A stretch of 64,000 nt of DNA from Bacteroidota bacterium (GCA_018267315.1 JAFDYS010000021.1:36936-100935); one strand, 5' to 3'; numbered from the stretch's first letter, positions 18,560 to 29,019 are shown. Notes: generated by a model from the sequence alone, not told the origin. Program-made: numbers and translations.

Positions 18560-19726
18560 ATGAGAAAGTATTTGGCCACAATAGCGCTGGTGATGGTTGC
18601 AATAAGCGCATCATACAGCCAAAGCGCTAAAGTAGTTTCAGCATTTAACTACCTGAAATCAGGCGATTTTGATTTGGCAAAGACAGCAATTAACGAGGCG
18701 ACGCAGGATCCCAAAACAGGAGTGCAGGCAAAAACCTGGTACTATCGCGGAGCCATTTATCAGGCCATTTATGGTGACAGCGCTTACCATAAGAAGAACC
18801 CTGATGCTTTGATTGAAGCCGTGAAGTCGTATGAGAAAGCGATGGAGCTTGATCCGAAAAATCAGTGGAAGGATGAAATCAAACTTGGACTGAGCGATTG
18901 TGCCAATTATGCTTACAACGAAGCTGTTGCACCTTTCAATCGGAAAGACTATCAATCAGCATATGATCATTTTGCGCTTGCGGCGAATACGTATGAATTC
19001 CTCAATAAGACCTACAACATGGGATTGATTGACACTTTCGCCACATTGTACGCCGGAAATTCAGCGCTCAAAATGAAAAACTACGATGCCGCTCAGGCCA
19101 TGTATCAAAAATTGCTTGACAAGAATATTTCATTGCCCGAGTTGTATGCAAGCATGGGCGATTTGTACATGCAAAAAGGAGATACAGCCAAAGCGAAAGA
19201 AATGATCGGTCAGGGAGTGAAAATGTATCCTAATGACAAGCAATTAATGGTGCAGGAACTAAACCTGTATCTGTTTTCAGGCGACAAAAAGGAAGCGATA
19301 CGGAAACTGGATGAAGCCATTGCCAAGGATCCCGGATTTACAGAATTGTACATTCAGCGTGGAAACTTGTATGACGACCTGGGCGACACCACCAATGCCC
19401 GCAAGTCATATGAAGAGGCCATTGCCAAAGACCCCAACAACTTCAATGCATTTTACCGGTTAGGAGCGAGTTATTACAACAGAGCCGTTGATCTGAATAA
19501 CCAGATGAATAAACTCGATTTGAATCAGCAGAAAGTTTATGATCAGCTGAAGGGACAGCGCGATTCGTACTTTAAGCAAGCATTGCCATACCTGGAGAAA
19601 GCATATAAGCTTGATCCGAAGGATGAAGACACATTAGGCGCACTTAAGGAATTGTATGCACGGCTTGGACAAATGGACAAGTCAAATCAAATGAAGAAGG
19701 AGCTTGAACAGCTCAAAGGACAATAA
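18560..19726 (+). CDS. periplasmic TPR-repeat protein
   Basis: 388 residues with a signal peptide (MRKYLATIALVMVAISASYSQ, cut after about residue 20) and five or more TPR units, for example around YEKAMELDPKNQWKDE, PELYASMGDLYMQKGDTAKA, TELYIQRGNLYDDLGDTTNA and ALPYLEKAYKLDPKDEDT. A protein-protein scaffold exported to the periplasm; partner unknown. The 18-base gap after gyrA and shared terminator suggest co-transcription with gyrA. Confidence 0.85.
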   Translation: MRKYLATIALVMVAISASYSQSAKVVSAFNYLKSGDFDLAKTAINEATQDPKTGVQAKTWYYRGAIYQAIYGDSAYHKKNPDALIEAVKSYEKAMELDPKNQWKDEIKLGLSDCANYAYNEAVAPFNRKDYQSAYDHFALAANTYEFLNKTYNMGLIDTFATLYAGNSALKMKNYDAAQAMYQKLLDKNISLPELYASMGDLYMQKGDTAKAKEMIGQGVKMYPNDKQLMVQELNLYLFSGDKKEAIRKLDEAIAKDPGFTELYIQRGNLYDDLGDTTNARKSYEEAIAKDPNNFNAFYRLGASYYNRAVDLNNQMNKLDLNQQKVYDQLKGQRDSYFKQALPYLEKAYKLDPKDEDTLGALKELYARLGQMDKSNQMKKELEQLKGQ

Positions 19727-19751
19727 GATTTTTCCAGCTTTCTTTTTTCAG

Positions 19752-19788
19752 ATCCCGGTTGACCGCGAAGTCGCCGGGATTTGTTTTT
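19752..19788 (+). terminator. rho-independent terminator of gyrA-TPR
   Basis: Stem ATCCCGG (19752-19758) / CCGGGAT (19774-19780) with an inner GAC/GTC pairing in the loop, followed by TTGTTTTT. Confidence 0.75.
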
Positions 19789-19975
19789 GCCGGTAACAGG
19801 CAGGAGGTGGCGGCCTGCGGCTACTTTACATAATATTAATTATCGGGCAAAAGAAGTTGTATTTCAGAGTGCGAAAAGCTCAAACTGCATAGATCAAATG
19901 TTTGAAATGCGAATTGCTGTGAACTGCATTCTTTATACCTTTCCCATCAGTTTCTGCAATTCATCAACGACCACC

Positions 19976-22366
19976 ATGAGAAAAATTTCTACTCTTCTTG
20001 CCCTTCTTATCATTCACACCGGATCACAAGCACAGAACTTCAACATGCAGTTCCGAAGCGAGATCGTTTATCCGTATTCATGCGCCAGCATTTGGGCCTA
20101 TGTCAAGGACGATCATGAATACGCTCTCGTGGGTACCTATGAAGGCGTCTCAGTGGTTGACGTTACCGATCCTGACGCGCCGGTTAACCTCTTTGATGTT
20201 GTTCACCAGGGCGCTGAAAGTGAATGGCGGGAAATCAAGACATACGATCACTATGCCTACGCCACCAATGAAACCGGCAAAGGAATTCTGATCATGGACC
20301 TACAATATCTGCCCGATAGTGTTCCGCAATATCAGTTCATCTACAATCCGCCGTCAGGTTCAAATCAAACCACAGGTCACACGTTGTGGATTGATGAAAA
20401 CGGACGCCTCTTCGTGTTTGGCGGTAATTACGCCCAGGGTTATGCTTGCTTTGATCTTACATCCGATCCGCTCAATCCGCCATACCTCGGCAAGTATTCA
20501 TCCAAATACATTCATGATGGATTTGTTCGCGGTGACACCTTGTGGGCCAGCGAAATATTTAACGGCAAACTGGAAGTGCTTGATGTTTCAAACCCCGCCA
20601 GTCCGGTAAGTCTCGCTTCGTTTTCCACGCCCAATAATTTCACCCACAACTCGTGGCCGACACATGATAACCGCTACCTGTTCACCACCGATGAAGTGAA
20701 TAATTCATATCTCACTTCTTATGATGTTTCTGATCTGGATAACATTACCGAACTGGACAAAGCGCAGTCCAATCCCGGCAGCCAGGTTATCATTCACAAT
20801 GTGCACCTGCTCAACGATCAATACGCTTACACGGCATACTATAAAGATGGCGTGGTCCTGTTTGATGTTTCACACCCTGATAACATCATTGAAGTGGCCA
20901 GCTATGATACTGATCCCGGCGAATCAGGCGGCGACTACGGCGGCACCTGGGGCGTATATCCTTATCTGCCATCGGGAAATATCATTTCATCTGATTTATA
21001 TGATGGCTGTGAAGGCACAGGAAAGCTTACCGTGCTCACTCCCACTTATGTATCCGCGTGCTGGCTTGAAGGTACCATCTCTGACAGCATAGCGGGTAAC
21101 CCGCTCAATAATGTGCAGGTGAAAGTGATAGGCACATCCAACTCCGACTTTTCAAATCTTTCGGGAGTATACAAAACCGGCAACGGCATTCCGGGTACCT
21201 ATGACATTCAGTTTTCAAAGGCCGGATATGCATCCAAGACTGTTTCTCTTTCTCTTAATTCCGGGGCGGTTACTTCATTCAATGTGCAACTGGTTCCCGT
21301 CACTTCATTCGCCTTCTCCGGACAGGTACTGGATGCCAACACAGGAAATCCTGTTGCCGGCGTAAACGTCCTGTTTGACGGCGATATCAACGGCGACTTT
21401 TCCGCCGTGACGGATGCCAGCGGAAATTTTTCTTTGAGTTCGATTTACTCCGGCTCTTACAATGTGTATGCGGGCAAATGGGGATACGTTACCAAGCAAC
21501 TCCCCAATGCCAGTCTCAATGAAAACACTTCACCGATCACCTTTCAACTTGATCGCGGCTACTATGATGATTTTGTGTTTGACTTCCTGTGGGTTTCTTC
21601 TGGCGGCAATTCCAACTCGGGTAAATGGATTCGTGATGAACCGATCGGCACTTATGGTTGCGATGGGCTTTACAATCCGGAATACGATGTGACCTCTGAT
21701 TACGGCGATCAATGTTATATGACCGGAAACGGCGGCGGCTCGGCCGGCACCAGTGATGTGGACAATACCGTGGTGAATCTCACATCGCCGGTATTCGATC
21801 TCAGCACTTACACTGATCCGGGCATTAGTTTCTACCTCTGGTGGGTGGATGCTGTGATCACCAATGCCGCCGACGATACACTGCATGTTAAACTTAGCAA
21901 TGGAAATACAACCGTGCCCCTGCTCGATTTATATGCCGGTGATTCAGATGACGAATGGAAGCCCTACTCATTCAAGGTTTCAGATTACATCACACCCACA
22001 TCCAACATGACGCTGAAACTTTCCACGGTTGATTATGACCAGGTGAATTCAAATTGGATTGAAGCGGCCATTGATCAGTTTGAAGTAAACGATTCCGTAG
22101 CTACGGTTACCTCCGGCATCAATCCCGATCATTCCATTGTGGCATTCCCGAATCCGTTTAATAGGGAAACAACCATTTACTGGAAAAATGAAGCCGGTGA
22201 TTGTCGCATTGAGGTTACTGATCTTTCAGGAAGAGTATTGGAAGATTACCAGGCAGCAGCTTCAGGTCATATCACGGTGGGGCGTTCACTTCCTGCAGGA
22301 CTTTATTTGGTGACATTCATTTCAGACGGAAAAGTGATTCACCAAAAAAAGCTGGTGAAGCAGTAA
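19976..22366 (+). CDS. choice-of-anchor B family T9SS protein
   Basis: 796 residues from ATG at 19976, chosen because it starts a clean signal peptide (MRKISTLLALLIIHTGSQAQ); the frame runs 65 codons further upstream without one. Residues 20-360 are LVIVD-type propeller repeats (GVSVVDVTDPDAPVNLFDV, KLEVLDVSNPASPVSL, GVVLFDVSHPDNIIEVASYD). Then two carboxypeptidase-regulatory-like Ig domains at about 365-540 (VKVIGTSNSDFSNLSGVYKT, NVLFDGDINGDFSAVTDASG), a jelly-roll at about 545-705, and a type A sorting domain at the end (VAFPNPFNRETTIYW, LPAGLYLVTF). Role in adhesion or polymer binding is plausible but not shown. Confidence 0.85.
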   Translation: MRKISTLLALLIIHTGSQAQNFNMQFRSEIVYPYSCASIWAYVKDDHEYALVGTYEGVSVVDVTDPDAPVNLFDVVHQGAESEWREIKTYDHYAYATNETGKGILIMDLQYLPDSVPQYQFIYNPPSGSNQTTGHTLWIDENGRLFVFGGNYAQGYACFDLTSDPLNPPYLGKYSSKYIHDGFVRGDTLWASEIFNGKLEVLDVSNPASPVSLASFSTPNNFTHNSWPTHDNRYLFTTDEVNNSYLTSYDVSDLDNITELDKAQSNPGSQVIIHNVHLLNDQYAYTAYYKDGVVLFDVSHPDNIIEVASYDTDPGESGGDYGGTWGVYPYLPSGNIISSDLYDGCEGTGKLTVLTPTYVSACWLEGTISDSIAGNPLNNVQVKVIGTSNSDFSNLSGVYKTGNGIPGTYDIQFSKAGYASKTVSLSLNSGAVTSFNVQLVPVTSFAFSGQVLDANTGNPVAGVNVLFDGDINGDFSAVTDASGNFSLSSIYSGSYNVYAGKWGYVTKQLPNASLNENTSPITFQLDRGYYDDFVFDFLWVSSGGNSNSGKWIRDEPIGTYGCDGLYNPEYDVTSDYGDQCYMTGNGGGSAGTSDVDNTVVNLTSPVFDLSTYTDPGISFYLWWVDAVITNAADDTLHVKLSNGNTTVPLLDLYAGDSDDEWKPYSFKVSDYITPTSNMTLKLSTVDYDQVNSNWIEAAIDQFEVNDSVATVTSGINPDHSIVAFPNPFNRETTIYWKNEAGDCRIEVTDLSGRVLEDYQAAASGHITVGRSLPAGLYLVTFISDGKVIHQKKLVKQ

Positions 22367-22551
22367 AGGCAGTCGGCTCTTTGTTCATTCACCGTTGTGA
22401 AATCTTCCTGCAGAATTCTGCATCATATTTTAAACAAGTTTGCAGAACGCGTCACTGCATTGTCAGCCACTCATGTTGTTGCTCATTCTTTGAACAATTT
22501 GATTCGGGCCATGTTCTACTGGCATTCTAAACGAATCAAAAACAAAACAAC

Positions 22552-23502
22552 ATGCGTAACAGATTTTTTCAGTTTTTTATGGTGATGGTGGCATCGGCCG
22601 TCCTCACTTCATGCTCTAAGGATGATGATACCACTCCATCAGAACAGAATATTTATCAAACGGCGAAAGCAAACCCGGATCTGAGCAGTCTTGTAGCTGC
22701 TATTGACAAAGCGGGATTGTCTGACGAACTCAGCAACAGCGCTGCATCATTCACCGTATTTGCTCCAACGAACGATGCATTCAGCGCATTCCTTTCTGCG
22801 AATGGTTTTAACAGTCTGAATGATGTGCCGGTGGATGTATTGACCTCCGTGCTACTAAATCACGTGGTGGATGGAAAGAAGATGGCCGCCGACCTTATCA
22901 CCGGCTATGTAAACACGCTCGCCACATTCGGTAGCACGACAAGTCATCTCAGCTTGTATGTGAATACCTCCGCCGGCGTGACGCTTAACGGATCTTCCAA
23001 AGTAACCGCAGCGGATGTGAAAGCATCTAATGGTGTAGTGCACGTGGTGGATCAGGTGATCGGATTGCCGACGGTAGTGACCTTTGCCATCTCAAATCCT
23101 GACTTCAGCACACTGGTGCAGGCGCTTACCCGCCCCGATCTTTCCACTGACTTCGTTTCCATTCTCAGCGGTGCCGGACCTTTCACCGTGTTTGCACCGA
23201 CCAATGCCGCTTTCAGCGCATTGCTCACTGAACTCGGTGCTTCTTCACTGAATGATATTGATGCAACCACGTTGGAAAAAGTTCTCACCTATCATGTGGT
23301 GAGCGGAAATATTCTGGCTGAAAGTCTCAGCAACAACCAGGTAGTTGGAACCCTGAATGGTGACAGCTTCACCATTCACCTGATGAGCGGCGCGCAAATT
23401 ATGGATGCGAATGACCGCACTTCAAACATCATTGCAACAGATGTGCAGGGATCTAACGGTGTGGTTCACGTGATTGACAAAGTGATCCTTCCCACCCTCT
23501 GA
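22552..23502 (+). CDS. fasciclin (FAS1) repeat lipoprotein
   Basis: 316 residues. Signal peptide with lipobox LTSC (Cys21) followed by acidic SKDDD, which in Bacteroidota can direct lipoproteins to the cell surface. Two FAS1 domains: H1 motifs FTVFAPTNDAFSAF and FTVFAPTNAAFSAL, and H2-like ends NGVVHVVDQVI and NGVVHVIDKVI. FAS1 proteins mediate adhesion. Monocistronic, closed by a perfect terminator at 23531. Confidence 0.92.
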   Translation: MRNRFFQFFMVMVASAVLTSCSKDDDTTPSEQNIYQTAKANPDLSSLVAAIDKAGLSDELSNSAASFTVFAPTNDAFSAFLSANGFNSLNDVPVDVLTSVLLNHVVDGKKMAADLITGYVNTLATFGSTTSHLSLYVNTSAGVTLNGSSKVTAADVKASNGVVHVVDQVIGLPTVVTFAISNPDFSTLVQALTRPDLSTDFVSILSGAGPFTVFAPTNAAFSALLTELGASSLNDIDATTLEKVLTYHVVSGNILAESLSNNQVVGTLNGDSFTIHLMSGAQIMDANDRTSNIIATDVQGSNGVVHVIDKVILPTL

Positions 23503-23530
23503 TTGAAAAAGTGAATTGGTTTGAGAACAA

Positions 23531-23567
23531 GTGCGCCGGCTCAAATGAGCCGGCGCACTTATTTTTT
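23531..23567 (+). terminator. strong rho-independent terminator
   Basis: Twelve-bp stem GTGCGCCGGCTC / GAGCCGGCGCAC (23531-23542 and 23547-23558) with a 4-base loop, followed by TTATTTTTT. It separates the fasciclin gene from the convergent rimK. Confidence 0.88.
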
Positions 23568-23591
23568 ACTTTTCGGCGAACAGGAATTTTT

Positions 23592-24497
23592 TCAGAAACC
23601 CACCTCATCCTTCACACGCTTCGTATGCGCATTCCGCTCAACGAATTCCACAATCTTTCCGGCAATGTCAATGCCGGTGGCTTCTTCAATGCCCTGCAGC
23701 CCCGGTGATGAATTCACTTCAAGAATGAGCGGTCCGCGTGTGGAGCGGATCATATCAACCCCGGCAACGGAAAGACCGAGAATCTGCGTGGCGCGTATGG
23801 CGGAAAGTTGTTCCGCCTCGGTGAGTTCAATCAGTTTCCCTTTTCCCCCGCGGTGAATGTTGGAGCGGAACTCGCCCGCCTTGCCCTGCCTTTCCATGGC
23901 GCCCACCACCTGCCCGTCAATAACGAAAGCGCGGATGTCCGCACCGTTGGCTTCTTTGATGAATTCCTGAACAAGGATGTAAATATCCTGCCCGAGAAAT
24001 GCTTCGATGATGGACTTGGCGCTCTGCACGGTTTCGGCCAGAATCACTCCGATGCCCTGTGTTCCTTCCAGCAACTTGATCACCACCGGCGCCCCGCCGA
24101 TCATGTCAACTAACTCCTGCGCATTCCTTGAGTGATCGGCAAACATGGTTTTAGGAATGCCCAATCCCGCACGCGAAAGCAACTGAAGACTTCTCAGTTT
24201 GTCCCGCGATCGCGTGATGGCCTGCGATTCATTCGCCGAGAAGATGCGCTGCATTTCGAATTGCCTGACTACCGCCGTTCCGAAAAAAGTGACTGATGCT
24301 CCGATGCGGGGGATCACGGCATCCACTCCCGTCACTTCTTTACCCTGGTGAAACACAGAAGGCGATCCCTGCTCAATGCGCATGGTGCATTTTGAATGAT
24401 CCAGTACCACGGCCTGATGACCGCGCTGCCTGATCGCTTCCACGATTCGGGCCGTGGAATAAATTTTCTGGCTTCTTGACAATACAACGATTCGCAT
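23592..24497 (-). CDS. rimK: RimK-family ATP-grasp alpha-L-glutamate ligase
   Basis: 301 residues from ATG at 24497, chosen because [18 protein letters not shown] matches the RimK N-terminus and an earlier Met at 24521 would overlap the upstream gene. ATP-grasp motifs: [36 protein letters not shown] (lid and Mg site) and [16 protein letters not shown] with the metal-binding Glu/Asn. RimK adds glutamates to the C-terminus of ribosomal protein S6. Its neighbour is the RimB-like protease, 16 bases upstream, as in the rimABK clusters of proteobacteria. Confidence 0.93.
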   Translation of the reverse strand: MRIVVLSRSQKIYSTARIVEAIRQRGHQAVVLDHSKCTMRIEQGSPSVFHQGKEVTGVDAVIPRIGASVTFFGTAVVRQFEMQRIFSANESQAITRSRDKLRSLQLLSRAGLGIPKTMFADHSRNAQELVDMIGGAPVVIKLLEGTQGIGVILAETVQSAKSIIEAFLGQDIYILVQEFIKEANGADIRAFVIDGQVVGAMERQGKAGEFRSNIHRGGKGKLIELTEAEQLSAIRATQILGLSVAGVDMIRSTRGPLILEVNSSPGLQGIEEATGIDIAGKIVEFVERNAHTKRVKDEVGF

Positions 24498-24513
24498 CGC
24501 AGTCAACAGTTTT

Positions 24514-24954
24514 TCATTCACTCAATTGTTTTTCGCGGCGCAGTTTTTCCCGGTGCGAAAGATTTTTTCTTGACACATCAATCACAAAGCGTTCGCCGAT
24601 GAGCTTACGGCCCAGCAGCACGGGGTATTTCATCCTCGAGCGGTTGGTGAGTGCCAATTCAATCAGGTAACTTTTTCCGAAAAGCACTACCGGTGTTTTG
24701 ATCGTGTAGCGGTATTCCGTTTCCCCGAATGAGCTGCGCACCTGCCGGCTGGCAAAAACTTTCGCTTCGCGCCTGAGTGCTTCCTCTCCGTTGTACAGGA
24801 GAAATGAAACCATGTGCTCGCCGTTCCTGTAATGGGCGTGAATTTCTTCGCAGTGGATGACGGAAGTGAAAGCGCCGCTGTCAATCTTGGCTTCAATGTT
24901 CTCCAGTCCCAGTTCCGGGAAGTCCACTTTATCGCTTCGGCCGATCACCTGCAT
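24514..24954 (-). CDS. rimB: RimB-like retropepsin-type protease (PF05618 family)
   Basis: 146 residues. [13 protein letters not shown] (about 22-34) is the aspartyl-protease-type D-S-G-A signature of the family once called ATP-dependent zinc proteases; [16 protein letters not shown] (about 112-127) is the conserved C-terminal segment. In Pseudomonas RimB trims the glutamate tails placed by RimK, so this pair forms a modify/reset module for S6; applying that here is inference from context. Divergent from yidC, with about 200 bases between the starts. Confidence 0.82.
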   Translation of the reverse strand: MQVIGRSDKVDFPELGLENIEAKIDSGAFTSVIHCEEIHAHYRNGEHMVSFLLYNGEEALRREAKVFASRQVRSSFGETEYRYTIKTPVVLFGKSYLIELALTNRSRMKYPVLLGRKLIGERFVIDVSRKNLSHREKLRREKQLSE

Positions 24955-25107
24955 GCAGTAAAGTTATTTGAGAACCTGCAGAATGGTGATGATTATTTCA
25001 CCGCTTATCACACCGGGTGACAGACACCGATTCATGCAGGTTCTTCTGCTGCGGCAATCGGAGGCATCAGTGTTCACGCTCTTATGCGTGGAAAGCTTTG
25101 CGGCAAC

Positions 25108-25138
25108 TTGTTCCCTACCCGATCTTAAACTAAGTTTG
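25108..25138 (+). promoter_or_regulatory. candidate promoter of yidC
   Basis: TTG (25108-25110), 20-base spacer, TAAGTTTG (25131-25138), a full -7 match. It lies 18 bases before the ATG at 25157 and inside the longer open frame, supporting the shorter YidC start. Confidence 0.5.
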
Positions 25139-25156
25139 CGCCTCCTTAACTCGTTC

Positions 25157-27001
25157 ATGGACAGAAACACCATTATCGGATTTATTCTGATTGCCCTCCT
25201 GGTTATTGCGTATTCCATTTACAATACCCCATCCAAGGAACAACTGGCCCAAGAAAAACACGTGCGCGATTCCGTGGCGCTGGCAGAAAAGCAGAAGCGC
25301 ATCGCTGATTCACTGCAGGCGCTGCAGCAACAATCCGCAGCAGACACTTCCCGCGTCACAGCTACGATTCAGAATTCCTCCACAGCGCTCTTTAGTGATT
25401 CATCGGTTTCTGAACAAAGTTTCACCATTGAAAACGATTTGCTCAAACTCACCTTATCCAACCGTGGCGGCAGCATCACATCGGTGGAGCTGAAGAAATA
25501 CAAAACCTACAACCAAACGCCGCTCATTCTTTTCTCACCGGAAAACACTTCGTTCAATTACCTTTTTTACGTGGGCAATGAAGCCGTGGAAACCAATCAG
25601 ATTCTTTTCCGCCCCGAAGGAAAATCCTTCAGCGTGACCGGCGCCGATTCCAATTCCATTGCATTCCGTGCTTACATCTCTCCCACCCGCTATATTGAGC
25701 AGCGCTATTCCCTCAAAGGAAATTCGCTGAAGGTGGATTATCAGTTCAGCATGCAGGGCATGGACAGTGTGATCCGCAACACTAATTCCTACATCAACCT
25801 CGTGTGGGATACCAGGTTCAATCACACCGAACATGACCTGGCCAATGAGCGCAACTACTCTTCCGCTTACATGCGTTACACCAATGAAGATGTGGATGGC
25901 ATTTCTGAACATTCCACCGGCGACCTGCGTGCTGCAGGCAAAGTGCAATGGGTGAGTTGCAAAACACACTTCTTCAACGCCACCCTCATCACCTCGGCGG
26001 TACCGTTTGATCAGGGAACCATCAGTTCGCAGTTTGAAGAAAGCGGAACGTATGTGAAGCAACTGAAGGCCGATATGGTGCTGCCGTTCGAAAACAAGAG
26101 CAGCGTATCCTACCCGATGGAGTTTTACTTCGGTGCCAACAACTACCAGGACCTCAAAAAGCTCCGCATCGAACTGGAGAAAATCATTCCTCTTGGCGCG
26201 GGTTTGTTCGGCGCCATCTCTTCGCCGCTGAACAAGTATTTCTTCATCCCCATGTTCAACTGGCTGGATAATTACATCAGCAGCTATGGGTTGATCATTG
26301 TGATCATGACTTTCATGTTACGTATCGTGCTCTATCCGCTCACGTACCGCTCGTTTGTATCTGCGGCGAAGATGCGCGTGCTGAAACCCGAGATTGATGA
26401 GTTGCGTGCCAAGTATGCCGATGATCAGGCACGCTTCGGGCAGGAGCAGATGAAACTCTTTCGCCAGGCCGGCGTGAATCCGCTGGGCGGCTGCATTCCG
26501 CTGCTGCTGCAGCTTCCGATCCTCGCCGCCATGTACACCTTCTTCCCGCAGTCCATTGAGTTGCGGCAGCAGTGTTTGTGGTGGGTGAAGGATTTATCTA
26601 CCTACGACTCTGTGCTCAGTTTCAATTTCAACATTCCGTTCTACGGCAATCACGTGAGTTTATGGACGATCATCATGACGATTACGTCCATCGCTTTCGC
26701 CGTGTACAATAATCAGCTCAGCGGCGTGCAGGGGCAAATGAAATGGATGGCTTACATCATGCCCGTCATGCTGCTCGGCATATTCAATTCGCTGCCTGCC
26801 GCGCTCACTTACTACTATTCCGTTTCAAACGTGGCGGCTTTTCTCCAGCAGTATCTGATCAAGAATTTTGTGATTGATGAGGACAAGATTCACCGGCAGA
26901 TTCAGGAGAATAAAAAGAAGCCCGTGAAAAAATCAAAATGGCAGCAGCGGTTTGAAGATTTGCAGCGCCAGCAGACTGAACGGGGCAGGCCAAAGAAATA
27001 G
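25157..27001 (+). CDS. yidC: membrane protein insertase
   Basis: 614 residues from ATG at 25157; MDRNTIIGFILIALLVIAYS is the first membrane helix. A long periplasmic beta-domain (about 85-365) follows, then the conserved insertase core with helices at YISSYGLIIVIMTFMLRIVL, the cytoplasmic coiled hairpin (MRVLKPEIDELRAKYADDQ), GVNPLGGCIPLLLQLPILAA, WTIIMTITSIAFAV and YIMPVMLLGIFNSLPAALTY. The conserved positive residue of the groove is the Arg in FMLRIVLYPLTYRS. The tail is basic (KKKPVKKSKWQQR), which can help ribosome docking. Inserts inner-membrane proteins alone or with SecYEG. Confidence 0.96.
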   Translation: MDRNTIIGFILIALLVIAYSIYNTPSKEQLAQEKHVRDSVALAEKQKRIADSLQALQQQSAADTSRVTATIQNSSTALFSDSSVSEQSFTIENDLLKLTLSNRGGSITSVELKKYKTYNQTPLILFSPENTSFNYLFYVGNEAVETNQILFRPEGKSFSVTGADSNSIAFRAYISPTRYIEQRYSLKGNSLKVDYQFSMQGMDSVIRNTNSYINLVWDTRFNHTEHDLANERNYSSAYMRYTNEDVDGISEHSTGDLRAAGKVQWVSCKTHFFNATLITSAVPFDQGTISSQFEESGTYVKQLKADMVLPFENKSSVSYPMEFYFGANNYQDLKKLRIELEKIIPLGAGLFGAISSPLNKYFFIPMFNWLDNYISSYGLIIVIMTFMLRIVLYPLTYRSFVSAAKMRVLKPEIDELRAKYADDQARFGQEQMKLFRQAGVNPLGGCIPLLLQLPILAAMYTFFPQSIELRQQCLWWVKDLSTYDSVLSFNFNIPFYGNHVSLWTIIMTITSIAFAVYNNQLSGVQGQMKWMAYIMPVMLLGIFNSLPAALTYYYSVSNVAAFLQQYLIKNFVIDEDKIHRQIQENKKKPVKKSKWQQRFEDLQRQQTERGRPKK

Positions 27002-27104
27002 ACGGCATTCTCACAGTGCGCGGTGACAAAAAAATCTGAGTTTTTCTTTCGGGATAAGGTGTACTTACTTTAATATTGTGTGCACAAGCTATTTTTTCAA
27101 ACCA

Positions 27105-27134
27105 AAAACCAACCACAATCATGAGAAAATTTAC
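27105..27134 (+). repeat. 30-base leader/start block, copy 1
   Basis: The 16 bases before the ATG and the first 14 bases of the coding region are identical to 29198-29227 ahead of the next paralogue (core AAAACCAACCACAATC). This marks a recent duplication, or selection on the translation start. Confidence 0.8.
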
Positions 27135-29019
27135 TCTGCTTTTGGCGACGGTGTTTTTTGCCGTTGCTGCTTTCGCTCAGAGACCGGTGAGTGAAATTCA
27201 ACTGGCTCCTCGCGACAAAAATTTCAAATGGATCAAAGCTCCGAAACCGCTTCCGGTTTCAGATGATGCTTACGTTTCTGACAAAAGTCCGTCACAATCT
27301 ATTTCACTGCGTGAAGCGGAAACTATTATTGGTTCCACCAAATATGATCTGCAGACAAACCGTGCGATGAGTGAACGGCTGGTGCGAAATGCCGACGGCA
27401 CACTGAGTGCTGCCTGGACCACCCTTTGCACCGGGCAGAGCTCGGGGACCTACCGCGGATCGGGTTACAATTATTACAATGGCACATCCTGGCTCACGGC
27501 TGACTGTAATAAGATTGAACCGAATAGCCGCACCGGATTTACCAACATTGGAGTTACTGGTTCGGGAAAAGAATTTGTGCTTGGTCATTCATCCACAGTA
27601 GGTGGTATGTTGTTTACGGCCCGCGATACCAAAGGTAGCGGTGACTGGACCGAATACCCGGGTGCCATTGCACTGAATGGCGACGATACATGGGCGAAGA
27701 CCGCTGTTGGCGGCACGGATGGGAATACCATTCATGCCATTTGGAATGCAAGCGGTGTGGGTACCAATGTGTATTGCGATCAGGTGGGTGCTGTTGTTTA
27801 TTCCCGCTCCACGGATGGCGGTGCCACCTGGCCTGTAGTGCATTCATGTGTTGATCTCATTGGTGCAGATTATTATCTTGGATTCAGTGCCGATGATTAT
27901 TGCATTACTGCGCAGGGAAATAATGTTGCAATTCTTGTGGCCGATTGGACCACCGATCTGATTCTTCTCAAGTCAACTGATAACGGCGATACATGGACTA
28001 AGACAATCATCTGGCAATTCCCGATTCCATTCTATGATGAAACAACGATGGTGATTGATACGGACGCAGATGGTACTGCTGACATTATTCCGGTACCCAG
28101 CGGTGATGGACGCGTAGTATTTGATAACTCAGGTATGATGCATGTTGTTTTTTCCGAAACATTCATCACCGATGACGTGGAAGCTGATGGAGTCGGTTAT
28201 TATCCGGATGCCGATGGTGGCCTTTGGTATTGGAATGAATCAATGGGCAGCAATGCACCCGTTCTCATTGCAGCTGCTGAAGACCTCAATGGTGACGGTG
28301 AGCTCAACTACCCTGCCGGCCCCGGTGATGGCACCTACTACGGTTCAGGAACCTACGGAGGCGGATTGACACTTAAACCCTCCATCGGATTTGATGAGGC
28401 CAATCGAATTTATGTGAGCTACGCTACCTACGATGAATTAGCAGATACCACCGCTTACGGATGCGGGCACCGTCATACCTATGTGATTGCATCATATGAT
28501 GGCGGTGAATCCTGGTCACTTCCGTATGATGTTGTACCGAGTATTGAAGAAGGCGGTGATGGTGAGAATCAGGAAGCGGTATTTGGATTCATGGCGAGAA
28601 CGGTTGATGATTATGTTCATCTCATTTATCAGCGTGATCCAGCACCCGGTACCAGCCTGTCAAACCTGACCACGGAAGCTGGATGGAACAGCGCTGAGAG
28701 TGATATCGTGTATGTGAAGGTGCAATTGGGAGAACTTACAGGCATCACTGATGTCAAGCCAGATTTGTTCACGGTTTCCCAAAACACTCCCAATCCGTTT
28801 AGTGTACAGACCCAGTTTAACATTGCTTTGACGAAGGCATCAAATGTTACGCTGCGCATCACCAATATTCTCGGACAGGAAGTTTACAGCGAGAACATCA
28901 ATTATTCTGCCGGCAACCATGTTTACAATTTCACCAAGGGTGGATTGAGTTCCGGTATTTATAATTTCACGGTGATGGCTGAAGGCCAACAAGTGACAAA
29001 GAAGATTACAGTGGATTAA
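27121..29019 (+). CDS. T9SS-secreted BNR-type protein, tandem paralogue 1
   Basis: 632 residues from ATG at 27121 (MRKFTLLLATVFFAVAAFAQ signal peptide; 15 upstream codons are in frame but unlikely). The body carries sialidase-like Asp boxes (STDGGATW, STDNGDTWTKTI, SYDGGESW) and Asp-rich loops resembling Ca2+-binding turns (DTDADGTADI, EDLNGDGELNY). The C-terminus is a type A sorting domain (FTVSQNTPNPFSVQ, LSSGIYNFTVMAEGQ). Same family as the next two genes. No sialidase Arg triad can be assigned by eye, so catalytic activity is open. Confidence 0.8.
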   Translation: MRKFTLLLATVFFAVAAFAQRPVSEIQLAPRDKNFKWIKAPKPLPVSDDAYVSDKSPSQSISLREAETIIGSTKYDLQTNRAMSERLVRNADGTLSAAWTTLCTGQSSGTYRGSGYNYYNGTSWLTADCNKIEPNSRTGFTNIGVTGSGKEFVLGHSSTVGGMLFTARDTKGSGDWTEYPGAIALNGDDTWAKTAVGGTDGNTIHAIWNASGVGTNVYCDQVGAVVYSRSTDGGATWPVVHSCVDLIGADYYLGFSADDYCITAQGNNVAILVADWTTDLILLKSTDNGDTWTKTIIWQFPIPFYDETTMVIDTDADGTADIIPVPSGDGRVVFDNSGMMHVVFSETFITDDVEADGVGYYPDADGGLWYWNESMGSNAPVLIAAAEDLNGDGELNYPAGPGDGTYYGSGTYGGGLTLKPSIGFDEANRIYVSYATYDELADTTAYGCGHRHTYVIASYDGGESWSLPYDVVPSIEEGGDGENQEAVFGFMARTVDDYVHLIYQRDPAPGTSLSNLTTEAGWNSAESDIVYVKVQLGELTGITDVKPDLFTVSQNTPNPFSVQTQFNIALTKASNVTLRITNILGQEVYSENINYSAGNHVYNFTKGGLSSGIYNFTVMAEGQQVTKKITVD

